Below are positions 1 through 10,303 of a stretch of DNA of 64,000 nt, in pieces (within the stretch, counting starts at the first letter, position 1; each line of letters begins with the position of its first letter). This DNA comes from Mesostigma viride (lineage: Eukaryota; Streptophyta; Mesostigmatophyceae; Mesostigmatales; Mesostigmataceae). The stretch lies in contig RPFO01000156.1 in NCBI GenBank assembly GCA_009746045.1, positions 4,421,091-4,485,090 of the forward strand, written 5' to 3'. The position numbers and the translations under genes were made by a program. Below the pieces are notes generated by a model, which was not told the origin of the DNA, searched no databases, and was given only the letters and a program-made list of their open reading frames with translations.

Positions 1-60
1 CGCCCACCGGTCGGCAGTACTTCGGGACTTGATAACTTTCTAGTCCCTTGTCTGTTCTAG

Positions 61-687
61 GCGGTTGACACGGCGTTGGAAAGGTCTCCTCAACCTGCAT
101 CCATCTAGCACATTGGTGCCCCAATATGCTAACTGGTGGCGCGACATCGACCAGAAAGCTGCTATCAAGAGGGCTGGTGGATTGCTGGCATATAGGAAGC
201 AGCAGGCGGAAAGGCAAAAAGCAAGGCGGGAGGCGGCCAAGAAGGTTCCTGCCAAGAAAAAAACGCCCGCCGCATTGAAAGCCGAAGAGAACCACCGTGT
301 GGGCAACCGGAAGAATGCCGGGGAAAAGGCGATTGAAAACGTGGCATTGCGTGAGAGGAACATTGCCGAAACCCCTTTACAAAAGAAGTGTGCGGCGGAT
401 ATCAGGGAGAGGGGATACACTGTCATACGAGGCATCGTAAGCGAGGAAGTACGCGTGCAGATGCTGAATGCTGCGCAAGACATTCCGGATACTAAATTTG
501 ACAGAATTTTTCGGAAGTACAACGAGAACACCAAGACGTTTTCATTCCCTCCAAAGCAACGTAGCCAAGCCCTTATCGACGAAGACAGCCCGTTTGGGAA
601 GCTCGTCGTGGGATTGGCGGTCAAGATCCTGCATGCTGCGCTGGACATGTCCTACGTGCCTAAGCCACGTGAGTTGCTGGTGCTCCG
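61..687 (+). pseudogene. 2OG-Fe(II) oxygenase-like gene, 5' exon (split by copia element)
   Basis: Open frame with no ATG near its start. A splice acceptor (TTCTAG) lies just before it, so this is probably an internal exon whose start lies left of the window or upstream. The protein begins with a very basic, Lys/Arg/Ala-rich stretch of about 90 residues. A compact domain follows (around AADIRERGYTVIRG), like the N-terminal part of phytanoyl-CoA-type or prolyl-hydroxylase-type folds. The frame stops where the retroelement LTR begins. The matching 3' half, with the iron-binding motifs, lies at 9186-9545 in a compatible frame. The substrate cannot be told. This allele is probably non-functional unless the insertion is absent from the other copy. 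Confidence 0.6.
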
Positions 688-1093
688 AGTTAGCTGAGAT
701 ACCTCGAGGCTGACTTGTGGCCGGAGCCACACAGGGGAACATACAGTGTGACCGGAGTTATTCTGGCGGAGACAGAATAACGGTGCCGAGCGCCGGTTGT
801 GGCGCGACGCACACACGTGTACGCAAGTTACGTAGCTAGCAACTAGTCTAGTGGACGTTGTGCGTAGTAACGTTGCTCCAGGTCTAGAAGCCTCTAGAAC
901 CTGGACACGTGGCGGACAAGTGAGCGTAGTCCAGTTGTCCTAGGGATCTCGTGTGAGTGATGTGTCCACGACATATAATGTGTGCCCACATATGGAGTGA
1001 ATAATGACAAGGAACGCCCGATCCCTGGCGTTGCTGCAGCCATCATTCTCACACTGAGTCCCCAACGTCTCCGACGTACATATATATCTAACT
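688..1093 (+). repeat. 5' LTR of the copia element
   Basis: The 406-bp direct repeat matches 8778-9185. It has the short inverted ends AGTTAG and CTAACT. A TATATATA-like run lies just before the 3' end. The next bases (TGGATTAGAC) are in the place of a tRNA primer-binding site. Confidence 0.93.
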
Positions 1094-1103
1094 TGGATTA
1101 GAC

Positions 1104-2690
1104 ATGGCGCCGAAGAACTCGGAAGCTAAGAACAACAATGTCCGTCCCACCCTTCAGCGGGGAGGGGCAGGAAACGGTCGGGGTCGGCCTCCCGCTAACC
1201 GGGAGCCCCCCATTACCACGAGACTGCCTTTCACGGCGTCTCAGAGGAGAATTCTCCTCGCAGTTCCCCACCGCGGGAGCGTGACGAAAATGTCACCTAC
1301 CGCATGGTGGTGGCGGACACCCTCGCCGGCAGCGTGAAGCTGTCGCTGCCGAGGAGTCTGCCCCCCAGGGGAACAGGGGCACCGGGACTCGCAACGAGTC
1401 CGAGGTTGCCCCGCACCTCATGCCACCCGCCCCAGGGCGACAGGTGGAAGAGGATTCCTCCTCTATGGAGGAGGGGGAGGCTTCACCCTCTCCTAGGAGA
1501 GAGGTGACCTCCGGCCAGACGAGGTCATCGTCTGGCAATACCTCTGTCGGGAGGGCGCTGGCAGGCATGAGCCTCGGCGCGAACCCGACCCCTGCGTCCC
1601 AGGACGCAGGTGAGGTTTATGTTGACGGTTGGGGCCAGCTCCCCTTCAAGATCCCGGTGCGTAATGCACCAAATTTTCTGCCTTTCGACGGCTGGCGACT
1701 CCGCCAGCAGAGTACCCTCCCTGGCGGCTTCGTCCTGACCAAGTTCGCGGTTCAGGCGGTGGCGGCCGAGCTCCCGGAGGACGTCCATTGTCGTTTTTCG
1801 CATGTTCAGGTTGCGATTTTGATCCGGCTGTACTTCTTGGCCGTGAGACAAGGAGTAACGGCTCTCGACATGTATTCGGAGGCTCGCCAGGTGGCAGCGG
1901 CCACGGTGGTGGCCAAGCCACCTCGGCCGGCCGAGGAGATGCCAAGGATGCCACCTGTCGTGCCAGTCGGCTGGGGACCTGCGACGGCATCCCCTGGTTC
2001 GGCAGCGACATCGACTGCGTCGCAGCAGCTGGCTGCAACTGTGTCGCCCCCGGCGTCGGCGGCGACCTTGCCGGCCGCGGCATCCAAGACTGCAGCACCG
2101 GTGGGCGCCCCGTCTTCTCCAGTGGTGGCAGCGACAGCGACAGCGACAGCGACAGCAGCAGCGACAGCGACAGCGGCAGCGACCCCTAGGCGGGCGGAGG
2201 GCAAGCGCCAGCCGCCTCCCCACGACACACCCGCCGCTGAGTCGGCACCGTCGGCATCAGCCGACAACACCAACGCCATCACCACCCACCCCCCACGAAG
2301 GCGGGTGCTTCGGCACCCCCATCGCAGTCCCAAGCCCCCGGCAGGGCCGGCAAGGGACCTGCCACGGCCCAGGCCGTGGCAAGGGATCATCCATCTCCCC
2401 CAGGGGAGGAGGATGTGGCCATGGAGACAGCCGAGGCACGCATCCCTGGGGATGACGTCGTCTCACTCCGTGAGCCAACCCTTTGGCGCGCAGTCCAGCG
2501 CTGCGCCCAGGGTATCCAAGGGGTGGCCAGCGAGAGGCTGGACGACAGGTTGGCTGAACACACCAGCCTGTTGTGTGCGATCATCTATCATTTGCTCGAT
2601 CAACCCTCGATTGAGCCGATGACCAGGAGGATGTGCGAGGCACTCCTCCCGCCCTGCAGACCTTGCTGCGAGGCAAGAAGATCAGGGTGA
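1104..2690 (+). CDS. Copia element: leader ORFs, gag-like N-terminal region
   Basis: This GC-rich stretch follows the 5' LTR and carries overlapping plus-strand frames. The first ATG (1104) opens a basic peptide. The frame at 1420-2622 has a globular segment around YVDGWGQLPFKIPV and then a long Ala/Thr/Pro-rich tail with a GACAGC repeat near 2140. I see no enzyme motif. The position suggests a gag-type structural part. Base composition differs sharply from the pol part downstream of about 2780, so the element may be composite. Assignment to gag is inference. Confidence 0.4.
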
Positions 2691-2805
2691 ATCTGGCCAC
2701 GATGGTGGAGATGGTGCAGACGTTGCACCGGGTGTGCATGCAGCAAGCAAGTATGTATCTCCCCACTTGGTTGCGTGTACAGACAGGTAGCCAGCAGGGG
2801 GGGAC

Positions 2806-4650
2806 GTGCAGCAGACAAGCTCATCTAGCAGTGAGGATAGTGATGTTTCTCTCACCCCTACCTTTGAGCAATGGGAGGCAGCTAGGGCACGCAAGAGGCA
2901 GGCACAGAGTCAGGGTGTGCAGGGGGGCATGGACATGTCATCTTCACCAGCACATGTTGTGCAGGCACCTAACCCCCCAGTGCAACCAGCCACGCGTAGC
3001 AGGCCCTCACAGGTCTCACCTAGCATCCCACACACTGCCAATGCTGCTACATCCCCAGGCAGGTCTTCTTCTCCCTCTCCCTCTTCACCCTCTCAGGACT
3101 GGCCAGTCTATAACGAGCATAGGCCAATTGACAGGATTATGGTGAGGGGGCTGCCAGAGGGGTATACTAGGCAGCAGGGTGCTCAGCTTCTTCTCTCTCT
3201 CAAGCTCGCTAGGGAGGAGCTGAATATCAAGAACTGGTTTGGGGCACTCATGCAGGGTGATTTCTTCCACCAATCCAATCCCTCCATCCAGCACTTGGTA
3301 TCCATATATCAGCAAAGATATCCCAGGTGGCAGGATACACAGGGTAGGGAGCCATGGGAGAATTTTCTGCGTGATCTGCATGACCTGCTGTCTGCTCCCA
3401 CCACTGTTGACATGTACTCTGCGTTTAACTGGGTGAAAACCTATAAGGTAGAAACTCAGAACTATGTAGCAGAGATCAAGAAGTGGGAACTTGCAGTGAA
3501 GGCCCACCCCGAGGTTAGCAAGCTAGATCACAAGTGGCTTGTTCATTCCCTGCTCGAGAAGCTTAACCTTGATCGTAACACCTTTGCCATGATCACCACA
3601 GGCTTGGCCACCCATTGGGAGTCGATGAAAGAGGCTCTCGATTATGTTAAGCTAGCCCTGGGTCCACTGTGTCAGGACTCAGCCCCTCCCCCCTCTACCT
3701 CTTCCCCCCTGCGTCAAGCGGGCCGGGGGGAGGAATCAGATGAGGAGGGTAAGGCCAGGAAGGCCAAGGACAAGCGTCCTGTGACGCTAGGGGAGGTGAA
3801 GACTCTTATGAGTCAGTTTGTTAAGAGCCTCAAGGGCAAGGGCAAGGGCAAGGGCAAGGGCAAGGGCAAGGGGCAGGGGAAGGGGAAGGGTAGGTCATCC
3901 CCCCCAGGGGGGAACGCTAACAAGTCTTCTGGGGCTGGGTCCTCCACCCCCAAGAAGGATGTGAAATGTGTGCGTTGTGGGCGTCGTGGACACAGCAAGG
4001 ACAAGTGCCACAAACACAAGGAGCACCTGCCGCACCTGGAGGTGCTCTGCCACAAGTGCCTGGGACCGCCTCACGGGGACCCCGCCAAGTGCACCAAGGA
4101 GCCGTGGCAGCCCCCTAAATGTAAGTCCTCACACCCTCACACGTGTCATGATGAGTCGTGTCCCCTACACCACCCAATATCCAGCTCCACTGCCCAGGCA
4201 GGGACACAGGATGGGAGGATGTTGACAGGATGTCAAGTTAACTCTGTTACCTCTCACTCTCCACCTTCATGCTCAGCTGTCAAGGCTGTAAGCAAGGTTG
4301 GCAAAGTGTTGAAGTATTACACAGAAACCTCTGACAGTGAACCCAGGTTCACCTCCTTGATACCCAAGGTGTCCAGGGTCATGACCCAAGCTCTTAGTAA
4401 CATCAGTTATGAGGAGCTGGCATTGCAACTGCACTTACTGTATGGTCATGAGACATGTGCAGAGGTGGTAGCAGCTGCATTGGGAGGTACGGCACTCAGG
4501 AAGGCATGTCAGCTGATCAGAAAACACTGTCAGCACTGCCAAATGTATGCACCTAAACCACCCAAGTGGCATGTAGCTACACCACCTAAGTGCAAGGGCA
4601 GAGTGGTCGGGGATGTGTTCCATATTAAGGGACAGCCCTATCTGGCTTAA
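2806..4650 (+). CDS. Copia element: gag with zinc knuckle, running into the integrase zinc-binding part
   Basis: The 614-residue frame has a Ser/Pro-rich start, an all-helical gag-like region of about 230 residues, a Lys-Gly repeat (alternating KG), and a CCHC knuckle (CVRCGRRGHSKDKC). Further on is an HHCC-type integrase zinc site (LLYGHETC ... HCQHC). No protease lies between the knuckle and the integrase zinc site, which is where copia elements normally have it. Same strand and spacing as the pol frames downstream. Confidence 0.8.
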   Translation: MQQTSSSSSEDSDVSLTPTFEQWEAARARKRQAQSQGVQGGMDMSSSPAHVVQAPNPPVQPATRSRPSQVSPSIPHTANAATSPGRSSSPSPSSPSQDWPVYNEHRPIDRIMVRGLPEGYTRQQGAQLLLSLKLAREELNIKNWFGALMQGDFFHQSNPSIQHLVSIYQQRYPRWQDTQGREPWENFLRDLHDLLSAPTTVDMYSAFNWVKTYKVETQNYVAEIKKWELAVKAHPEVSKLDHKWLVHSLLEKLNLDRNTFAMITTGLATHWESMKEALDYVKLALGPLCQDSAPPPSTSSPLRQAGRGEESDEEGKARKAKDKRPVTLGEVKTLMSQFVKSLKGKGKGKGKGKGKGQGKGKGRSSPPGGNANKSSGAGSSTPKKDVKCVRCGRRGHSKDKCHKHKEHLPHLEVLCHKCLGPPHGDPAKCTKEPWQPPKCKSSHPHTCHDESCPLHHPISSSTAQAGTQDGRMLTGCQVNSVTSHSPPSCSAVKAVSKVGKVLKYYTETSDSEPRFTSLIPKVSRVMTQALSNISYEELALQLHLLYGHETCAEVVAAALGGTALRKACQLIRKHCQHCQMYAPKPPKWHVATPPKCKGRVVGDVFHIKGQPYLA

Positions 4651-4694
4651 AGGACGCATGGTCCAGGTACACAGCAATAGAACCTCTCCCTGGT

Positions 4695-6506
4695 ATGGAC
4701 AAGTCTCAGTTGCATAGAGCTATATTAATAGCACAAGCCAGGTACTACCCAGTAGAAGCACTGCTGTTAGATCAGCAATTTAGTTGCCTTGCTGGGGCAG
4801 AGGGCTGTGAAGCTATAGACCTGGCTGGGCTAGAAGATCATGAGAGACAAGGTATCATTGAGAGGGCAATTAGGTCTATCAAAACCTTGGTAGCCAAAGA
4901 AGGTGAGAACCTGTTAGCTGACAGTGGGTCATACGCTGATAGGGCACTGTGGGCTACTAAGATATGCCAGATACTCAATAGACGACCACTCCTGCAGACA
5001 CCCTATGGTATTATCACACCAGATGGGTTACAGGCTGGGATATACCCACCTGAGGTACTAGCTGTGTACAATGCACAGCGTGCCCACGCTGCCAGCAGAT
5101 TGGCAGCCAAGGATGCCAAGCATCCACGCCCCTCCTTCAAGGAAGGGGACACAGTTCTCTTCTATAAGGAGTCAGGGCTAGGGAAGGTTGGGACATGGTT
5201 AGGCCCAGCCACTATCCTTAAGTTTTCCAGCACAGGCAAGACTGTGCATGTGAAACACAATGACACTGGGCATGTGCACAAGTGCTCACCTCACAGGATT
5301 AAATTGTATTACACTCCACTGTCAGACGTGGCAGAGGAGGAAGAGCTGATGGTCGACAGCTCAGTACAGTTGCCTGGTATATCTGGAGTACCCAGTGAGT
5401 GGTTGTTTGGAACACACACTGGTGAGTGTGATAGCCACAACACATGTGCACCCCAGGTCACCCTCAGTGAGCCTAGCCAGCCACAGCAGGTTAGACCACC
5501 TGTCAATGAGGGCACTAACCAAGAAGGTGGTCAGCAAGACAGCACACCTTCAGCGGTACCAGCTCAACCCATACCTACCGTGTCCAAACATGGGCTAGCA
5601 GAAGCGGTCCGCATACTGCAAGCAGCGCATAGAGCCAAAGCTCACACTGCTGCAGGGTCAGCCAAAGTGAGTAGGGCAGGTCACAGCGACAACAATCCAG
5701 CTCTAGTCGCGGTTGACACCCAAGCTCAGGTTAGCATCATCAGTGCATTGGCTGTACCACACCTAGAGTTAGAGCCTTCCCCTTGGCAACGGGTGGCTGA
5801 TTTCTCTGGGCAGGCTAGCTTGACTGTTAAAGGTCAGGTTACCTTAAACATTCTTGGTATCCCCACACCTTTTCAGGTACTGGAAGGATACACAGGAAAT
5901 GCTTTGTTGGGTGATCCATTTATTTCTTACCCAGGTGTCACCATCTCTTGTGATAGGCTTGAGGTACAGGGCCTGGGTGGGGTGTCACTTGATCATTTTC
6001 AGGTACCACTCCAGACTTTGGTTGACACACAGCCAGCCACTGTCAAATTTGTTGCACCTAAGTATGCACCTGGGCACGAGCCACGTGTGGCAGATTTGGT
6101 GCACAGTCAGAAACTGCACCCCAAAGCATTTGGATTGGGAAAGTATGATGTTGCAAAAATGTCTCCCCTCTCCTATGAACAGATTGTCCAGGACTGTCAA
6201 ACTCAGGAAGGTTTCACTAAGTGGGTTGAAGCTTTTAGAAAGGCTATGGATGAATGGGTGGTTCCAGATCCACGTAGTCCCACCCACACACCTCCAGTCA
6301 CTCCCTTAGAGCGTAAGCCCAACGGGAGCAAGCACCTAAGACTTAAGTTCGTGTGCAAGCACAAGCAAGCAGCAGATGGCTCTGTCATTTTCCATGCTAG
6401 GCCTTGTGTGACTGAGTTTAAGGGATCCACTGATTTGACAGAGGCAGACTGTATACACCTGGCATTCAGCAAACTTCTCTTAAAATTTTGCTGTCTGTTT
6501 TTCTAG
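4695..6506 (+). CDS. Copia element: integrase core/C-terminus, protease-like domain, start of reverse transcriptase
   Basis: The first 200 residues fit the second half of a retroviral-type integrase core and its C-terminal DNA-binding part (GDTVLFYKE ... VGTWLGPATI). About residues 330-450 look like a retropepsin fold (AVDTQAQVSII ... NALLGDPFIS). The end of the frame enters the copia-type reverse transcriptase, which continues in the next frame. The order integrase, protease-like, reverse transcriptase is unusual for this family. Confidence 0.75.
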   Translation: MDKSQLHRAILIAQARYYPVEALLLDQQFSCLAGAEGCEAIDLAGLEDHERQGIIERAIRSIKTLVAKEGENLLADSGSYADRALWATKICQILNRRPLLQTPYGIITPDGLQAGIYPPEVLAVYNAQRAHAASRLAAKDAKHPRPSFKEGDTVLFYKESGLGKVGTWLGPATILKFSSTGKTVHVKHNDTGHVHKCSPHRIKLYYTPLSDVAEEEELMVDSSVQLPGISGVPSEWLFGTHTGECDSHNTCAPQVTLSEPSQPQQVRPPVNEGTNQEGGQQDSTPSAVPAQPIPTVSKHGLAEAVRILQAAHRAKAHTAAGSAKVSRAGHSDNNPALVAVDTQAQVSIISALAVPHLELEPSPWQRVADFSGQASLTVKGQVTLNILGIPTPFQVLEGYTGNALLGDPFISYPGVTISCDRLEVQGLGGVSLDHFQVPLQTLVDTQPATVKFVAPKYAPGHEPRVADLVHSQKLHPKAFGLGKYDVAKMSPLSYEQIVQDCQTQEGFTKWVEAFRKAMDEWVVPDPRSPTHTPPVTPLERKPNGSKHLRLKFVCKHKQAADGSVIFHARPCVTEFKGSTDLTEADCIHLAFSKLLLKFCCLFF

Positions 6507-7762
6507 GGCACATCAATCAAGGTGATGATTATGTGTGCAAAGCCACTGACATTAAACGTGCATTTCTGAAAGGCTCACCTGAAATAGCTGAGCAAGTTTG
6601 GCATGGGAAGGTGTATGTGGTCAACACACCTCAGGTGTGGTCTAAGGATATCCCACAACCATTTCTGAAAGCCAACATAGGAGTGGAAGGTCTGCAATCT
6701 GCTCCTAGAATTTTCAGAATGTCAGCTCAAGCTGTGTTTGAGAAGCTAGGTGCTCGGTATGATGACATAGACCCTTGCTTCTTTGTTGTCCCTCACCCTC
6801 ATGGCATGATCATGTTTGTGTGGCATGGGGATGATCAGCTTATTGCTGGGCCTAGGCAGGCTGTGGATGATTTTATTGCCAACGTGTCTAAGTCTTTTGA
6901 GATTGGCAAGCAGCTAGAGCTGGGCACCATTGCTATTAAGTTCTGTGGCACAATGTTGCAGCTTCAGAAGCAAGCAGATCAGTGGGTCTGTGCAATGTAC
7001 TCTCCATCAGATTACATGCACAGTTGTAAGGAAGTGCTGCAGACTAAAATCAAACCTTGTGACTGTCCCACCATTAGGGGCAAGCTGGGGTGGTTGTGTT
7101 CTACTTGTGCACCACACTTGGCAGTAGTCAGCAGGGTTGATGATGCAGTTCTTATGCAGGTAGGCCACAAGGCTATCAACAAGCTCCTGCAGGCTGGTCC
7201 ACCCCTTATCTTGCATTCCCTGGAACTCTTTAAGCCCATTCACATTCAGGCTATAATGGACAGTTCCATGGAATCACGGCAGATTACTCAACTGCAGGCT
7301 AGGGAGGCTGGCTTATTTTTTGTACAAAATGCTGACCAACCCATGTCACTCATCTCATGGTATAGCAGGCTACATAGGCGTAAAGCTGTTAGTAGCAATG
7401 CTGCTGAGTGCAGGGCAGTTGTGTCAGCTGTGCTACATGCCAGGTATCTCAATCATGTCCTGGTTTGGTTACAGAAGCAAGCAGGCAGTCAGGCTGGGGT
7501 GGTGGCTCACTTGCACACCGACAGTCAATCTCTCCTCAGTTTCCTTGACAACCCTTATGCTGTGCATACTGATTTGGACTGGGTGATCCTGAAACAGGAG
7601 TGCACCTACTGGGAGTCTACCAATCATGTGCCGGACAAGGCCAACGCCGCGGATGCGTTGACCAAGGTGCCCCAGCTAGCACCTGAGCAGTACCAACTGC
7701 TCTATCACATGATGAACCCCTACGGCAAGCAGGCCAGCCTGCCCCCGCCGGTAGACACCTAG
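6488..7762 (+). CDS. Copia element: reverse transcriptase and RNase H
   Basis: This frame carries the copia-type palm motif ATDIKRAFLKG and the active-site region FVWHGDDQLIAG. Downstream is a copia RNase H with LHTDSQSLL and HVPDKANAADALTK, the usual end of copia pol. The frame ends 15 residues after the RNase H signature. Homology is clear at family level. Confidence 0.88.
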   Translation: MLSVFLGHINQGDDYVCKATDIKRAFLKGSPEIAEQVWHGKVYVVNTPQVWSKDIPQPFLKANIGVEGLQSAPRIFRMSAQAVFEKLGARYDDIDPCFFVVPHPHGMIMFVWHGDDQLIAGPRQAVDDFIANVSKSFEIGKQLELGTIAIKFCGTMLQLQKQADQWVCAMYSPSDYMHSCKEVLQTKIKPCDCPTIRGKLGWLCSTCAPHLAVVSRVDDAVLMQVGHKAINKLLQAGPPLILHSLELFKPIHIQAIMDSSMESRQITQLQAREAGLFFVQNADQPMSLISWYSRLHRRKAVSSNAAECRAVVSAVLHARYLNHVLVWLQKQAGSQAGVVAHLHTDSQSLLSFLDNPYAVHTDLDWVILKQECTYWESTNHVPDKANAADALTKVPQLAPEQYQLLYHMMNPYGKQASLPPPVDT

Positions 7763-8777
7763 TCCACCCCTCCCCAGGGAGGGTGGCTAGTCTCCCCACC
7801 CCTACTATGGGGCAACCCCTGTCAGGGGGTAGGGGTACCCAGACCCAGGCCCAGGCCACGGGGTGTCTTATCATCAGCACTAGTTCCTGGGGAGGAGCTG
7901 AACCTGTATGCCTTGTAAGCCCTGTTTTATGGTGAATAAATGGAGTCTCTTTGACCTCGTCTCTCTCATGGAATTTCGTTAGCTCGTCTCTTGGGAGGTG
8001 AGCTGTCAATCCTTCACAAGTGTGTCATTGTCATGGTGACAGTACTTGTACATGGCATTGTTATGTGGCTGGGTCATGTTCATGGTTACCTTGTACATGT
8101 GCATGTGCATGTGCATGTAACGTGTGACAGTCTTAGTCTTGTGACTGTGCCTGTTGTGTCTTATGCTGCCATCTGGTCCCAGGACCTGTGGTAGGGTGAT
8201 GGGCAGTCCACCCATTCGCCATGTGCAAATCAAGTGGAGAACCAGTTCCCCTTGTCAGTTGCCTGTGCTTACCACCATGTGGCACTCACAGGTATCTGGC
8301 TGCTCTGGCCCAGGTCAGCAGTGGCAAAACATCAGGTCCTAAGCACCTGGGGAAGACCTCTGGTTTCACTAGAGTCATCCCATTGGTTTTTGGGAAGTGG
8401 ATGTTGCATGGGGTTCCATCCACAAGTGGCAATCAAGCCCCCCTTTTTCTACCATCTGCAGTGACAGATGCCAGGGAAATGACGACAATTCGCTCCTTCA
8501 AAGATGGAAACTGGGCACTCCTTATATGCTGTGACATGTGACTTGCATGACGTCCTGTGTGACGAATGGCCGCAGTACCTCATTTATGTTTTCCCCACTA
8601 TTGAGGGGGAGGAACCCCCGTAGTGCTTGGCAGGGTTAAATCAGCAGTCAGCATCAGTATAGTCCGTTTCTGGGGCCCTTCTCTAATCCAGTTGTGACTG
8701 TATGGGCTCTGGTTGCCTTGCAACGGTTGGTAGGTCAGACTTGGAGCATGTTCCAATCTGAAAGAAAACATAATGGG
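7763..8777 (+). other. Copia element: 3' untranslated region and polypurine tract
   Basis: About 1 kb between the pol stop and the 3' LTR has no credible ORF. It includes a short GTGCAT repeat near 8095. The purine-rich stretch GAAAGAAAACATAATGGG directly before the LTR is in the place of the polypurine tract. Confidence 0.7.
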
Positions 8778-9185
8778 AGTTAGCTGAGATACCTCGAGGC
8801 TGACTTGTGGCCGGAGCCACACAGGGGAACATACAGTGTGACCGGAGTTATTCTGGCGGAGACAGAATAACGGTGCCGAGCGCCGGTTGTGGCGCGACGC
8901 ACACACGTGTACGCAAGTTACGTAGCTAGCAACTAGTCTAGTGGACGTTGTGCGTAGTAACGTTGCTCCAGGTCTAGAAGCCTCTAGAACCTGGACACGT
9001 GGCGGACAAGTGAGCGTAGTCCAGTTGTCCTAGGGATCTCGTGTGAGTGATGTGTCCACGACATATAATGTGTGCCCACATATGGAGTGAATAATGACAA
9101 GGAACGCCCGATCCCTGGCGTTGCTGCAGCCATCATTCTCACACTGAGTCCCCAACGTCTCCGACGTACATATATATATCTAACT
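8778..9185 (+). repeat. 3' LTR of the copia element
   Basis: Direct repeat of 688-1093, differing on reading only by an extra TA in the terminal TA run. It is followed by the target duplication CTCCG. Confidence 0.93.
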
Positions 9186-9545
9186 CTCCGAAGCCTGGCT
9201 AACTGCAAAGAACAAGGGCCCCATTCCGATCTTACACGTGAAGTTTTGGCATGGGAGGTATACTTCCCAGTAAGTTGCATCATCGCTGTACAACCCGACA
9301 CACGTTGGGTTTCGTACGACAATAGTATCCGCCATTATAGGAAGAGGGACATCTCCAAGAGGGGGGAGGGAAAAACTGAGGTGATGCTCAATCCTGGTGA
9401 TGTTGTTTTATGGCATGGAGCACATGTGCATGCTGGTGCCGCGTACCAGGTGGAAAATCGCCGCATTTTTTTCAAGGGCATCAGCACGGCAAGGCGACTG
9501 GGCAACCAGGGTCTCGCAGATAGCGTTTGCCCAGTGATTGTGTAA
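9186..9545 (+). pseudogene. 2OG-Fe(II) oxygenase-like gene, 3' half
   Basis: The frame continues the gene at 61-687 on the far side of the copia insertion. It holds the usual iron and 2-oxoglutarate ligands of the double-stranded beta-helix family: HSD (HxD) in QGPHSDLTRE, a distal His in WHGAHVHAG, and an Arg in [11 protein letters not shown]. The spacing of about 80 residues between the HxD and the distal His fits prolyl-4-hydroxylase-type and related oxygenases. The frame ends at 9545, directly before a microsatellite. The substrate is unknown, and small-molecule, protein or nucleic-acid targets are all possible. Confidence 0.65.
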
Positions 9546-9550
9546 GTAGT

Positions 9551-10303
9551 CCACCACCCACCCACCCACCCACCCACCATCCATCCATCCACATCCATCC
9601 ATCCACCCACCCACCCACCCACCCACCCACCCACCCGCCCACCACCCACCCACCCACCCACCCGCCCACCCACCCACCCACCACCCACCCACCCACCCAC
9701 CCACCCACCCACCCACCCACCCACCCACCCACCCACCCACCCACCCACCCACCCACCCACCCACCCACCCACCCACCCACCCACCCACCACCCACCCACC
9801 CACCCACCCACCCCCCCCTCCCTCCCTCCTCCCTCCCTCCCTCCCTCCCTCCCTCCCTCCCTCCCTCCCTCCCTCCCTCCCTCCCTCCTCCCTCCCTCCC
9901 TCCCTCCCTCCCTCCCTCCCTCCCTCCCAGCCTCCCTCCCTCCCTCCCTCCCTCCCAGCCTCCCTCCCTCCCTCCCTCCCTCCCTCCCTCCCTCCCTCCC
10001 TCCCTCCCTCCCTCCCTCCTCCCTCCCTCCTCCCTCCCTCCCTCCCTCCCTCCCTCCCTCCCTCCCTCCCTCCCTCCCTCCCTCCCTCCATCCATCCATC
10101 CATCCATCCATCCATCCATCCATCCATCCATCCATCCCTCCCTCCCTCCCTCCCTCCCTCCCTCCCTCCCTCCCTCCCTCCCTCCCTCCATCCATCCATC
10201 CATCCATCCATCCATCCATCCATCCATCCATCCATCCATCCATCCATCCATCCATCCATCCAGCCATCCATCCATCCATCCATCCATCCATCCATCCATC
10301 CAT
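9551..10303. repeat. Tetranucleotide microsatellite (CCAC)n, (CCCT)n, (CCAT)n
   Basis: Three blocks of related 4-bp units follow each other: CCAC (about 9551-9815), CCCT (about 9816-10088, and again 10137-10188), and CCAT (about 10089-10136 and 10189-10303). The long open frames on both strands here are artefacts of a stop-free repeat. Confidence 0.97.

Larger units (their letters stand above)
688..9185 (+). mobile_element. Ty1/copia-type LTR retrotransposon, young
   Basis: The two ends are direct LTRs of 406 and 408 bp, identical on reading except for one TA unit near the 3' end. They start AGTTAG and end CTAACT and are flanked by the 5-bp duplication CTCCG (683-687 and 9186-9190). The interior holds a gag-like region, a CCHC zinc knuckle, an integrase, a protease-like domain, a copia-type reverse transcriptase and RNase H, all on the plus strand. 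The coding part is spread over about four long reading frames, so it carries a few breaks or uses frame changes; the overall structure is whole. Near-identical LTRs mean a recent insertion. It sits in an exon of an oxygenase-like gene. Confidence 0.93.

Noticed and set aside
1525-2390. Arg/Cys-rich and Ala/Val-rich minus-strand frames in the copia leader
   Set aside because: Shadows of the GC-rich plus-strand frame; no family features.
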